Assembly (NCBI GenBank): GCA_016703535.1 | Contig: JADJBV010000001.1 | Coordinates: 3,090,001-3,154,000 of the forward strand | From: Deltaproteobacteria bacterium | Lineage (GTDB): Bacteria > Myxococcota > Kuafuiibacteriia > Kuafuiibacteriales > Kuafuiibacteriaceae | Direction of reading: 5' to 3' | Length of the DNA stretch: 64,000 nt | In this document: in pieces, positions 52,255 through 60,819 of the stretch | Position numbering within the stretch: position 1 is the first letter of the stretch | Layout of the letters: each line of letters opens with the position of its first letter | Position numbers and translations under genes: made by a program | The notes under the pieces: generated by a model | Told to the model about the DNA's origin: nothing | The model's database searches: none | Seen by the model: the letters and a program-made list of their open reading frames with translations, nothing else

Positions 52255-53561
52255 AGGTTCCTCGCTTCGACACCCGAGACGCCAGCTTTGGCCCAGCGTG
52301 GGAGCGGCTGGTGGCCCGGCGGGACGGGCCGAACGACGATCGCGTCGTCGAAGACACCCGCAAGATCGTCGAGCAGGTCAAGAGCGGCGGCGATCCCGCC
52401 CTGGTGGCGCTCACCGCCCACTTCGAACAACGCCCGGGCCTGACCGCCGCCGAGCTGGAGGTGCCGAGATCCGAGTGGGACCTGGCCCTGGGCCGTTTGT
52501 CCCCCGAGCTCCGGGAGGCCTTGGAGCGGGCCGCCGCTCGGATCCGGGCCTTCCATGGCCTGCAGCGCGGTGATCTCCTGGAGACCCACCTGGACGACGG
52601 CCGAGGCATCGTGGCCGAGTTGTTGGTGCGGCCTCTGGCCCGAGTTGGCCTCTACGTTCCGGGCGGGACCGCGGCGTATCCCAGCACCGTGTTGATGAAC
52701 GCCCTCCCCGCCAAGGTGGCCGGGGTGCCCGAGGTGGTGATGGTGACGCCGGCCAAAGGCGGGCAGATCGCCGACCCAGTGTTGGCGGCCGCCGCCATCG
52801 CGGGGGTCGATCGGGTGTTCGGCATCGGCGGGGCCCAAGCGGTGGCGGCCTTGGCCTATGGCACCCAAAGTGTGCCGGCGGTGGACAAGATCGTCGGGCC
52901 CGGCAACGCCTGGGTCCAAGAGGCCAAACGTCAGGTCTACGGCCAGGTGGACATCGACACCATCGCTGGGCCTTCGGAGGTCTTGATCGTCGCCGACGAA
53001 AGCGCCGATCCACAGGTGGTGGCGGCCGATCTGTTGGCCCAGGCCGAACACGACGTACGTTCGGCGGCCTTGTTGGTCACCTGGGTGCCCGCCTTGGCCG
53101 ACCAAGTGGCGACCGCCTTGGCCGAACAGGTGGCGACCTTACCCCGGGCCAAGGAGGCCAGCGCCGCCATCATGGGGCGGGGCGGCGTCGTGTGCTGCCG
53201 CGATCGAAACGAGGCCCTGGCCTTGGCCAACCACTACGCGCCCGAACACCTGGGGCTGGCGGTCGAACAACCCCGGCAAGCCCTGGCGCAAATCGACAAC
53301 GCCGGCGCGGTGTTTTTGGGCCACCACACCCCCGAGGCCTTGGGCGACTACAACGCCGGCGTCAATCACGTGTTGCCGACCAGCGGCGCGGCCCGCTTCG
53401 GCTCGCCGCTATCGGTCCATGACTTCGTCAAGCGGACCAGCGTGTTGGCGGTCGAAGTGCAAGGCCTCTTGCGGATCGGCGACGACGCCGTGCGCCTGGC
53501 CCGAGCCGAAGGTCTGGAGGCCCACGCCCGGGCGATCGAACTACGCCAAAAGAGAGGTTGA
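52251..53561 (+). CDS. hisD: Histidinol dehydrogenase
   Basis: 436 residues, normal length. It oxidises histidinol to histidine in two NAD-linked steps. Signatures: RVGLYVPGGTAAYPSTVLM, GIGGAQAVAALAYGT, VDKIVGPGNAWV, DTIAGPSEVLIVADESA, DLLAQAEHDVRS (zinc ligands Q/H), NHYAPEHLGL and VNHVLPTSGAARF. Start GTG 52251 overlaps the hisG stop; an upstream open frame is a shadow of hisG. Confidence 0.97.
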   Translation: MKVPRFDTRDASFGPAWERLVARRDGPNDDRVVEDTRKIVEQVKSGGDPALVALTAHFEQRPGLTAAELEVPRSEWDLALGRLSPELREALERAAARIRAFHGLQRGDLLETHLDDGRGIVAELLVRPLARVGLYVPGGTAAYPSTVLMNALPAKVAGVPEVVMVTPAKGGQIADPVLAAAAIAGVDRVFGIGGAQAVAALAYGTQSVPAVDKIVGPGNAWVQEAKRQVYGQVDIDTIAGPSEVLIVADESADPQVVAADLLAQAEHDVRSAALLVTWVPALADQVATALAEQVATLPRAKEASAAIMGRGGVVCCRDRNEALALANHYAPEHLGLAVEQPRQALAQIDNAGAVFLGHHTPEALGDYNAGVNHVLPTSGAARFGSPLSVHDFVKRTSVLAVEVQGLLRIGDDAVRLARAEGLEAHARAIELRQKRG

Positions 53562-53562
53562 G

Positions 53563-54246
53563 ATGGTCAAACGAGGATCCAAAAACGGTCACACCGCCCC
53601 GGCCGACGAGCCCCGCTTGCCGGTCCCGGTGCCCAAGCCACCGGCCCGGCCCCAACCGGGCCGCCGGGCCACCGTGGAGCGCCGCACCAAAGAGACCGAG
53701 ATCAAGCTGGAGCTGGTGTTGGATGGGACCGGCCAGGCCAAGATCGACACTGGCTTGCGCTTCTTCGATCACCTCCTCGAGTCCTTTGCCCACCACAGCT
53801 TGATCGACCTTCAGGTCTTCGCCCGTGGCGATCTTGACGTCGATCCCCACCACACGGTGGAGGACGTGGGCATCTGCCTCGGCCGCGCCATCACCGAGGC
53901 CCTGGGAGACAAACGCGGCATCCACCGCTACGGCGAGTGCACCCGCTGCTTCGACGAAGCCTTGGTCCGGGCCTACGTGGACTTCTGCGGGCGCCCAGTT
54001 TTTGTCTATCGGGTGGAGGTGCCGGCCGGCCGCATCGGCAACTTCGACGTGGAGTTGGCCGAAGTCTTTTTTTCGGCCTTGGCGGCTGAGGCCCGGATGA
54101 ACCTGCATCTGGTGCTGGAGTACGGCAAAAACCGGCACCACATCGTCGAAGGGTCCATGAAGTCTTTGGCCCGGGCGGTCCGGGACGCGATCGAGCTCGA
54201 CCCGCGCCGCTCCGGCGTCGCCTCCACCAAGGGTGTGCTCGAGTGA
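53563..54246 (+). CDS. hisB: Imidazoleglycerol-phosphate dehydratase, N-terminally extended
   Basis: 227 residues, monofunctional. Manganese motifs: FFDHLLESFAHHSLIDL, DPHHTVEDVGICLG and LEYGKNRHHIVEGSMKSLARA. The first 37 residues form a Lys/Pro-rich, probably unfolded extension before ATVERRTKETEI, absent from most HisB. AGAGAGG before ATG 53563 supports the start, so the extension is probably translated. It is 1 bp after hisD and overlaps hisH by 4 bp. Confidence 0.94.
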   Translation: MVKRGSKNGHTAPADEPRLPVPVPKPPARPQPGRRATVERRTKETEIKLELVLDGTGQAKIDTGLRFFDHLLESFAHHSLIDLQVFARGDLDVDPHHTVEDVGICLGRAITEALGDKRGIHRYGECTRCFDEALVRAYVDFCGRPVFVYRVEVPAGRIGNFDVELAEVFFSALAAEARMNLHLVLEYGKNRHHIVEGSMKSLARAVRDAIELDPRRSGVASTKGVLE

Positions 54247-54857
54247 CCCCCAAGGCGGTGACCCTGGTCGACTACGGGATGGGCAACCTGCGCTCTTTGG
54301 GCCGAGCCCTGGAGCGGGCCGGGGCCCAGGTCACCGTCGCCGCCGATCCGCAAGCCATCTTGCACTCGGAGCGCCTGGTGATCCCCGGTCAGGGGGCCTT
54401 TCAACAGGCGATGGCCCACCTCTTGGAACGGGACCTGTTGGTGGCGCTCCGGGAGCGGGTCGCGGGCCCCCGGCCGCTGCTGGGCGTGTGTTTGGGGCTC
54501 CAGCTCTTCTACCAAGGCTCCGAGGAGGCGCCCGGAGTCCCCGGTTTTGGGCTCTTGTCGGGGCAGGTCGAGCTCTTGCCGGTGGGTCCCGAGTTGAAGC
54601 GGCCCCACATGGGTTGGTCACCGGTGGAGCACCGATCCGATCACCCGGTGTTGGCGGCCAACCCCAGCGGCGAGGCCTTCTACTTCGTCCACTCCTACGC
54701 GGCCCATCAGGCCGACGGTTGGGAGGTGGCCCGGGCCGATCACGGTGGCCCCTTCGTGGCGGCGATCGCCCAGGGGCTGCGGGTCGCGACCCAGTTCCAC
54801 CCCGAAAAGAGCCAAGACGCCGGCGAACGGCTGCTGGCGGCCTGGCTCGCGCTGTAG
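54243..54857 (+). CDS. hisH: Imidazole glycerol phosphate synthase glutamine amidotransferase subunit
   Basis: 204 residues. HisH hydrolyses glutamine and channels ammonia to HisF. Triad: the nucleophile Cys in LLGVCLGLQLFY and the His/Glu pair in TQFHPEKSQDAG. The start VTLVDYGMGNLRSL is typical. GTG overlaps the hisB stop. hisA, hisF, hisI and hisE do not follow; instead a convergent gene lies 12 bp on, so the his operon is broken here. Confidence 0.96.
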   Translation: MTPKAVTLVDYGMGNLRSLGRALERAGAQVTVAADPQAILHSERLVIPGQGAFQQAMAHLLERDLLVALRERVAGPRPLLGVCLGLQLFYQGSEEAPGVPGFGLLSGQVELLPVGPELKRPHMGWSPVEHRSDHPVLAANPSGEAFYFVHSYAAHQADGWEVARADHGGPFVAAIAQGLRVATQFHPEKSQDAGERLLAAWLAL

Positions 54858-54869
54858 CCGGGCGGGGCC

Positions 54870-56801
54870 CTACCAGGTCCGATCTTTCAGCACTTCCCAG
54901 GCCGGTCGGAGGTTGAGGGGCGCCACCGAGATGGTGTGATCCGCCGCCCAGTTGGCCACCGCACACATCGGTTTGTAGAGGCGCATGAGCTTCTTGGCGA
55001 TGGTCTGATCAGGACCGTTGACCACGATGGGCTTCAGGTCCGGACCGAACACCGCACGACCGTTGGCGTCCTTCTTGATCGTCCACTCTTTGAACTCGTT
55101 GATCGGGTTGGCCAGGTCGTCCTTGATGTGCTTCGCCAGATCACCCGCGATCTCTCGGGAGCGGCTGATCGCCCCCACCTCACCGTTGACCAAACCCGAG
55201 AGCAGGTCGGCGTTGTAGGAGAGATCGCCCGAAACCTCGCCGTCGATCGCAAAACACTTGGCGTGGAACTTTCGGTCGCCGGTGGCCACGTGGATCTCCA
55301 TGGTCGGCACCCGGGCCATGACGTTGGCCCACTCGTTGAGGAAAAAGGCCTGAGTGACGGCGCTGTCAGTCGACTCGGGGCTGTTGGTGACGATCTTGAT
55401 CTTCACGCCACGTTCGGCGAGCTCCTCGAAGAGCTGGACCATGTTTTCGGTCAACACCACGTACGGGTTCTGGATGATCAACTCCTTCTGCGCACCGCGG
55501 AAGAGGTGCACCAAGGCTGGCGCCATCTCGTTGTGACGTTTGCCCGGCGCCGCCGAAGGCGCCCCCTCTTGGTCGATGATCTTCACGTCGGCCTTGGCCC
55601 AACCCTTGATCTGCTCGTAGCGGGCTCGGCTGCCGGCCAACTCCAGGTCATTGCTCAGGGCGAAGGCCTGTTTGGTCAGCCGGCCAAACTCGCTGAGGCT
55701 CAGTGCCTCGGGGATCTTGGCTTGGGCCTCGGCCGGGAGCCGAGCGATCATCCCCTTCATTCGGTCGTGGGCGGCGTCAAAGAGCTGCTCCGACATGACC
55801 CGGCGGTTTTCGGGGTTGGCTCGGAAGTGCTCCTTCTCCGCCTCGCTGAAGGGCTTGCGGCTGACCCACTCCTCCATCATCGCGTAGGCGAAGAGCAGCT
55901 CCCGGGAACGGTTGTTGATGTTGAACTTGTCGGGCTTCACCAGCTTGCAGGCCGGCCCGCCCAACTCGCGATCCAAACCGCTGGCGAGCCCGATGGTGGC
56001 GTCGTTGCCCCGGATCTGGATCGAGTCGTCGCGCCACGAGTTCCCATTGTCGAGTACGTCCTGGTGATAGGGCGCCTCCATGTTACGGCCGCCGGTTTGG
56101 CCCACCGCTTGGTCGGTGCCCTTGTCGATCACCATCAGCTTGTCGTGGTTGCAGCCGATCAGGCCGTAGTCGACCTCACCCTTGGCACCCCACTTCTCCC
56201 AGCGGACGATGCCGTAGTCCATGATCCGGGCCAGGCGGTTCCGGGGCGTGTTGTAGACCCCGATCCGGGCGCCGTGGGCGGCCAACTCCTGGAGATAGTC
56301 GAGGCCCATGCCGACGCTCACGAAGCCGCGGCCCCGGGAGTTGGAGGACCAGTCGGTCATGCCTTGGACCTGCACGCCGCGCATTTGGTTGTAGAGCGCG
56401 CCGCCCAAGAAGGCGAAGCCGTAGGCGTCTTTGCCGATGGTGAAGAACGAGAAGTCCTGAGTTTTGGTAGCGCTCCGGGTCAGGTCGAGGATCATGTTCC
56501 AGGAGGCGACGTTGTCGTCGGCGAAGCGCCGCACCATCGCCGGGCCCGCGCTCGACGCCTTGATGTTGTCGAAGGCCTCGCCGACGTTTTTGGGGCGAGG
56601 CAGCGAGTCATACCGGTTGAGGGCCGTGCCGGTCCGCCCGTACAACTTGTCGGCCGTCGCGCCGCCGAGCGGCGGCAGGTCCACCTCGAGTCGAGCGACG
56701 CCGGTTGCCCGCACCTGGCCCTGATCGGCCAGCCGGGCTGCGTTCAGGGGCTGCTGTTCGGTGATGCCGCTTTTGCTCTTGCTGCCGATGCCAAAAACCA
56801 T
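54870..56801 (-). CDS. Phospholipase D-like protein with two HKD motifs
   Basis: The 643-residue protein has two HxK(x)nD-type half-sites: GCNHDKLMVIDKGTD followed by GGRNMEAPYHQD, and RKFHAKCFAIDGEVSGD followed by SYNADLLSGLVNGE. These make a pseudo-dimeric phosphodiesterase site. Surrounding sequence is long and mostly helical, with no signal peptide or membrane helix, although secretion by a non-Sec route is possible. I start at ATG 56801. It may act on phospholipids or nucleic acid; neighbours give no clue. It converges on hisH with only 12 bp between. Confidence 0.88.
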   Translation of the reverse strand: MVFGIGSKSKSGITEQQPLNAARLADQGQVRATGVARLEVDLPPLGGATADKLYGRTGTALNRYDSLPRPKNVGEAFDNIKASSAGPAMVRRFADDNVASWNMILDLTRSATKTQDFSFFTIGKDAYGFAFLGGALYNQMRGVQVQGMTDWSSNSRGRGFVSVGMGLDYLQELAAHGARIGVYNTPRNRLARIMDYGIVRWEKWGAKGEVDYGLIGCNHDKLMVIDKGTDQAVGQTGGRNMEAPYHQDVLDNGNSWRDDSIQIRGNDATIGLASGLDRELGGPACKLVKPDKFNINNRSRELLFAYAMMEEWVSRKPFSEAEKEHFRANPENRRVMSEQLFDAAHDRMKGMIARLPAEAQAKIPEALSLSEFGRLTKQAFALSNDLELAGSRARYEQIKGWAKADVKIIDQEGAPSAAPGKRHNEMAPALVHLFRGAQKELIIQNPYVVLTENMVQLFEELAERGVKIKIVTNSPESTDSAVTQAFFLNEWANVMARVPTMEIHVATGDRKFHAKCFAIDGEVSGDLSYNADLLSGLVNGEVGAISRSREIAGDLAKHIKDDLANPINEFKEWTIKKDANGRAVFGPDLKPIVVNGPDQTIAKKLMRLYKPMCAVANWAADHTISVAPLNLRPAWEVLKDRTW

Positions 56802-56909
56802 GGCGAAGTTATCGGCAGGGCCTGGGGCCTGTGCGCCTAAAGTGGGACACCACGGCACAATGTGCCACCTACTCCGACAAATCCGCCCACTATCCAGGTT
56901 AAACCCGCA

Positions 56910-57569
56910 TCAGAAAATCGCTTGGAGAAACGCCAAGGTTCGGTTTTGGGCGATCCGAGCGGCGGTGGGTTGGTAGTCGGCCCGGTGGTCGCAGTTGAAG
57001 CCGTGGCCTGCCGGATAACGGTGGACCGCCACCATCGGGTGGGCCGCCGCCAAGGCCGCCACCTTTTCGCCGGGGATCAGCGGGTCTCGTTCGCCGAAGT
57101 GGGCCAGGACCGGGCAACGAGGGGCAGCGGTGAGCCAGTCCGGGACCTGGGCGCCGTAGTAGACCACCGCCCCTTGGATGGGCAGCCGAGAGGCCGCCAA
57201 CCAGGACAATGATCCGCCCCAGCAGTAGCCCAAGGTGGCGACCGGTCCCCGGGCCGAAAGATCCGCGACGGCCGCGCCCAGATCGAGGAACGGCAGGTCC
57301 CAACCCAAGGTGGTCCGCAGGCCTCGACCTCGGGCCACGTCGGCTTCGGCGTACCCGAGCTGCACGTCGCGCTCCACCCGATCGAAGAGGGCCGGAGCCA
57401 GCACCTCGTAACCTTGGGCGGCGTACCCGTCGGCGACTTTTTGGATGTGGCCGTTGATCCCGAAGATCTCTTGGATCAACACCAAGCCGCCGCGACGTTC
57501 CCCTTGGGCCGGGGCCCGATACGCGGCGAAGGGGTGGCCGTCGGGCGCCACCAAACTCTCGAAGGTCAC
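56910..57569 (-). CDS. Dienelactone hydrolase-family protein
   Basis: 219 residues with the DLH fold: LVLIQEIFGINGHIQ (Glu that activates the nucleophile), nucleophile Cys in ATLGYCWGGSLSWLA, acid D in HFGERDPLIP and His in YPAGHGFNCD. The family hydrolyses dienelactone and other esters. It overlaps the stop of the giant lipoprotein gene (GTGA), an odd pairing of a cytoplasmic enzyme with an exported protein. No catabolic genes are nearby, so the true substrate is open. Confidence 0.92.
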   Translation of the reverse strand: MTFESLVAPDGHPFAAYRAPAQGERRGGLVLIQEIFGINGHIQKVADGYAAQGYEVLAPALFDRVERDVQLGYAEADVARGRGLRTTLGWDLPFLDLGAAVADLSARGPVATLGYCWGGSLSWLAASRLPIQGAVVYYGAQVPDWLTAAPRCPVLAHFGERDPLIPGEKVAALAAAHPMVAVHRYPAGHGFNCDHRADYQPTAARIAQNRTLAFLQAIF

Positions 57570-60500
57570 CCGCCGCCCCCGGGCACCACCGGCGGCACGA
57601 TGATGATCACGTCTCGGGTGTCCACCACGGTCACGCCGTCGGCCACCACGTCGATGAAGGCCCGGAACTGCTGGGGGATGGGCGTCGAGTTGACGCAGGG
57701 TTGGTTGTTGGCGGCGTTGACGTTGAGGGCGTTGACGTCGAACTCCAACACCGTCCCCGGGACCACGTTCTCGAAGGAGTCAAGCTCGGGGGAAGGCGGC
57801 ACCAGATCCGCCAAGGTTGGCGTGGGCGCGCAGGTGTTGGGCGGCGTGGCGCTGACCGGGATCACGCCGTGGATGAAACAAGTGGTGTCCAGGCCGGTGG
57901 CCATCAGCTGGGCCGGATCCGGGCGCACCACGGTGGTGATGGTGAAGGTGGAGAAGTTGACCAAGGCTTGGATGCCTTGGACCACCGCGGTGTCGAGGCC
58001 CGCGCCGGTGTCGCTGATCTCGAAGGCCAAGGGACACAAGCCCGCCGCGTTGGGATCGACGCCCGCGCCGTTTTGACCGGTGCAGCACTGATTGGCCGCG
58101 CAGCCCGCGGGTCGGCCAGCGCCGAACTCGCTCCAGGCACACGGCGGGATCACCGCGCCGGTGTCCTCCGACAACTCGTAGGGGAAGGTGAAGTCTTGGA
58201 ACAGCGGAGAAAAGCCGCCCAGGATCAGATCACAATCGGCCTCACACTGATCGGGGTTGGCCGGCGGTTGAGCGGAGGCGGCGGCGACCAAGGTGGTGGC
58301 GGTGCCGCGGGCGTCGCCCTCGTCGACTCGGCAGACGGTGGGTGAAGGCATGACCGGGCTGCCGTTGAGGCTGACGTTGGCCAACCAATGGCCGTTGCTG
58401 GTGCCCCCCGAGCCGTTGAAGTCGGCGTCGCCGAAGGCGGTGATGGCCACGTAGAAGGGCCCGGTGCCGGTGAGGGCCACGTTGGTCAAGGCCGCGTCGG
58501 TGCCGCCGCCGCTGTCGTCGTCGGTGGCGATCAGGCCGGTGCTGTTGGCGATGGCCACGAAGGCGTCCAAGTTGGAGAGGTAACCGTCGCCGAAGACCTC
58601 GACCGACACCGTGTTGCCCGCGACGGCGCCTTGGAGCTGGAACCAGTCGACGTCGGCGCCGGTGGTGCCGATGGCGCCGAAGAAGGTGGTGATCGAGCCG
58701 CTGCAGAGCAGGTCGTTGAAGGGCAACAGGCCGCTGGAGATGGTCACCACCCGGGCGCCGACGCCGGACAAGGCGTTGCGCACCGTCGGGTTGTCGACGG
58801 CGGTGATCGCCGGCTGCACCGCTTGGTAGTCGCGCCGGGTGTGGCTGACCGCGTCGGTCACGTGGACCACGATCGGCAAAGAGTCATCTCGGAAGCCCAC
58901 GCCGCCGATGGTGCCGTCGGCGACGCCGGGGACCAGGCCGGTGGCCGGGTTGAAGGCCGGCACCGAGCCGCCGGTCCAGCTGGTCCCGACCCCGGTGGTG
59001 ATCTGGTAGAGGGCCTCGTTGCCCGACTCGGGGAAGTCGAGGCCGTTTCGGGTGGTGAGGGCGTTGACCGCCGCCTGGGCGGTGGCCGAGTTGCTCGTGA
59101 CCCGGGTGCCCAAACGGAACGGGAGATCGCTGGCCGTGGACTGGCCGAAGGGGTTCACGGGGTAGTCCTCGAAGGAGGAGATGGCGAAGGCCGCATCGGG
59201 GATGGCCGCGCCGACCCCCGGGATGATGGTGGTCGAGAGGCCGTTGCGCAGGTTGGCGATCTCGCCGCCCATCGAGCCGGTGGTGTCGACGTTGATCGCG
59301 AGGTCGGCCCGATCGATGTTGGTGTCGCTGAAGACCAAGGGCGCGTCGTCGCCAGGGCCGCCGGGGGGCAACACGAAGTAGAAGTCATCGATGCGGCTTT
59401 GGGCGTTGCAGGGGTTGCTGCCGTAGCCGATCTCCGCGAGATCCAAGAAGCCGTCGGCGTCGCTGTCGGCCAAGATCCGCGAAGAGCCCGCGGGGCACCC
59501 CGGCTCGTTGGCGTCGGCCAAGCCGTCACCGTCCGAGTCGAGGTCTTGGTAGTCGTAGGGGCCGTCGTTGTCGGTGTCGACCGGCGCGGTCAAGAGGTCG
59601 GCGTCGCCGGCCTCGACCGAGTCGGGCACGCCGTCGTTGTCCGAGTCGAGGTCGTAGCGATCCAAGAGGCCGTCGTTGTCCACGTCGTCGGAGGCCTCGA
59701 CCAAGTCAGCGATGGTGTCGCCGTCCGAGTCGAGATCCCGGAAGTCGGGCTGAGCATCACCGTCGGTGTTGGCCGGGGCGGTGGCCAGATCGGCGTCGCC
59801 GGCTTCGGCGAGATCCAGGACCGCGTCGTTGTCCGAGTCGATGTCGAGGGCGTCGATGATCCCGTCGCCGTCGGTGTCCACGTTGCCCTCGAAGGCGTCG
59901 GAGATGGTGTCGTTGTCCGAGTCCGAGTCGAGGAAGTTGGCCGTACCGTCGAAGTCGGTGTCTCGAGGCGCCGAGCCCGGGTTGGTGTCGCCCGCCTCGA
60001 ACGCGTCGCTGAGGCCGTCTTGATCGCTGTCGTCGTCCAGGTAGTTGGGCAAGCCGTCGTTGTCCGGGTTGCCGACCCCTTCGTCCCGATCAGCGATGGT
60101 GTCCCCGTCCGAGTCGAGATCGAGGCGGTTGGGTTGACCGTCACCGTCGGTGTCGACCGAACCTTCGGTCGCGTCGGGGATCAGATCGTTGTCGCTGTCC
60201 AGGTCCCGGAAGTCGGGGGTGCCGTCGCTGTCGCTGTCTTGCGGTGGGGTGTTGAGGTTGGTGTCCCCGGCCTCGTCGGCGTCGCTGGTTCCGTCGTTGT
60301 CGCTGTCGACGTCGGCGGTGTCGGGGGTGCCGTCGCCGTCGGTGTCGACGGTGCCGTTGCCTTCATCCCGATCGGCGATGCCGTCGCCGTCGCCGTCGGT
60401 CAGCGGGAAGCCAGCGTCGGGGCCCGCGTCCAGCCCGCCATCAGCGCCGCCGTCCACTCCGCCGTCGGGGCTGGTGCCGGTGTCGCCGGGGACGCCGGTG

Positions 60501-60787
60501 TCACCGGGGACCCCGGTGTCTTCCGGGACGCCGGTGTCCGCGGGGACCCCCGTGTCTTCCGGGACGCCCGTGTCCTCGGGGACCCCGGTGTCCGCGGGAA
60601 GGCCGGTGTCGGGGATCAGCCCGAGATCCAAGATCTCGGCGTCGCTCAAGAAGCCGACATCGAGGGCGATGCCGAGGTCCGAGCCCCCACCGCCGGGCGG
60701 CGGATCTTCGCCGCAGGCCCACACCCACGGAGACAAGAGGAGCAGCAAGGACCAGGACGCGACGCGCACGCCCTGGATCCATACCAC
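57566..60787 (-). CDS. Giant lipoprotein: thrombospondin type 3 calcium repeats + VWA domain
   Basis: 1073 residues. Lipoprotein signal (LLLLLSPWVWA before Cys25), a linker with seven six-residue DTGVP[EAG] repeats (about 60-105), then about 300 residues of Asp-rich thrombospondin type 3 repeats (DSDNDGTSDADEAGD, DTDGDGIIDALDIDSDN), each able to bind several calcium ions. A VWA domain follows (about 475-700) with an intact MIDAS DTTGSMGGE, then a PPC/beta-sandwich region with DDDSGGGTDAAL, and a Cys-containing C-terminal domain. It is likely a calcium-stiffened surface adhesin. GTG at 60787 is used; a GTG at 60769 is equally possible. A dienelactone hydrolase gene overlaps its end. Confidence 0.9.
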   Translation of the reverse strand: MVWIQGVRVASWSLLLLLSPWVWACGEDPPPGGGGSDLGIALDVGFLSDAEILDLGLIPDTGLPADTGVPEDTGVPEDTGVPADTGVPEDTGVPGDTGVPGDTGTSPDGGVDGGADGGLDAGPDAGFPLTDGDGDGIADRDEGNGTVDTDGDGTPDTADVDSDNDGTSDADEAGDTNLNTPPQDSDSDGTPDFRDLDSDNDLIPDATEGSVDTDGDGQPNRLDLDSDGDTIADRDEGVGNPDNDGLPNYLDDDSDQDGLSDAFEAGDTNPGSAPRDTDFDGTANFLDSDSDNDTISDAFEGNVDTDGDGIIDALDIDSDNDAVLDLAEAGDADLATAPANTDGDAQPDFRDLDSDGDTIADLVEASDDVDNDGLLDRYDLDSDNDGVPDSVEAGDADLLTAPVDTDNDGPYDYQDLDSDGDGLADANEPGCPAGSSRILADSDADGFLDLAEIGYGSNPCNAQSRIDDFYFVLPPGGPGDDAPLVFSDTNIDRADLAINVDTTGSMGGEIANLRNGLSTTIIPGVGAAIPDAAFAISSFEDYPVNPFGQSTASDLPFRLGTRVTSNSATAQAAVNALTTRNGLDFPESGNEALYQITTGVGTSWTGGSVPAFNPATGLVPGVADGTIGGVGFRDDSLPIVVHVTDAVSHTRRDYQAVQPAITAVDNPTVRNALSGVGARVVTISSGLLPFNDLLCSGSITTFFGAIGTTGADVDWFQLQGAVAGNTVSVEVFGDGYLSNLDAFVAIANSTGLIATDDDSGGGTDAALTNVALTGTGPFYVAITAFGDADFNGSGGTSNGHWLANVSLNGSPVMPSPTVCRVDEGDARGTATTLVAAASAQPPANPDQCEADCDLILGGFSPLFQDFTFPYELSEDTGAVIPPCAWSEFGAGRPAGCAANQCCTGQNGAGVDPNAAGLCPLAFEISDTGAGLDTAVVQGIQALVNFSTFTITTVVRPDPAQLMATGLDTTCFIHGVIPVSATPPNTCAPTPTLADLVPPSPELDSFENVVPGTVLEFDVNALNVNAANNQPCVNSTPIPQQFRAFIDVVADGVTVVDTRDVIIIVPPVVPGGGG
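60478..60610 (-). repeat. Tandem 18-bp coding repeats (DTGVPx linker)
   Basis: About seven 18-bp units coding Asp-Thr-Gly-Val-Pro-[Glu/Ala/Gly] in the linker of the giant lipoprotein. Near-identity at the DNA level makes repeat-number variation likely. Confidence 0.85.
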
Positions 60788-60819
60788 GGGTCAGGGCCTG
60801 TCAACGGACGGCGGCCCGA

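Noticed and set aside
59500..60450. Non-coding tandem repeat
   Set aside because: The repeats are in frame and encode thrombospondin type 3 calcium-binding units of the lipoprotein.
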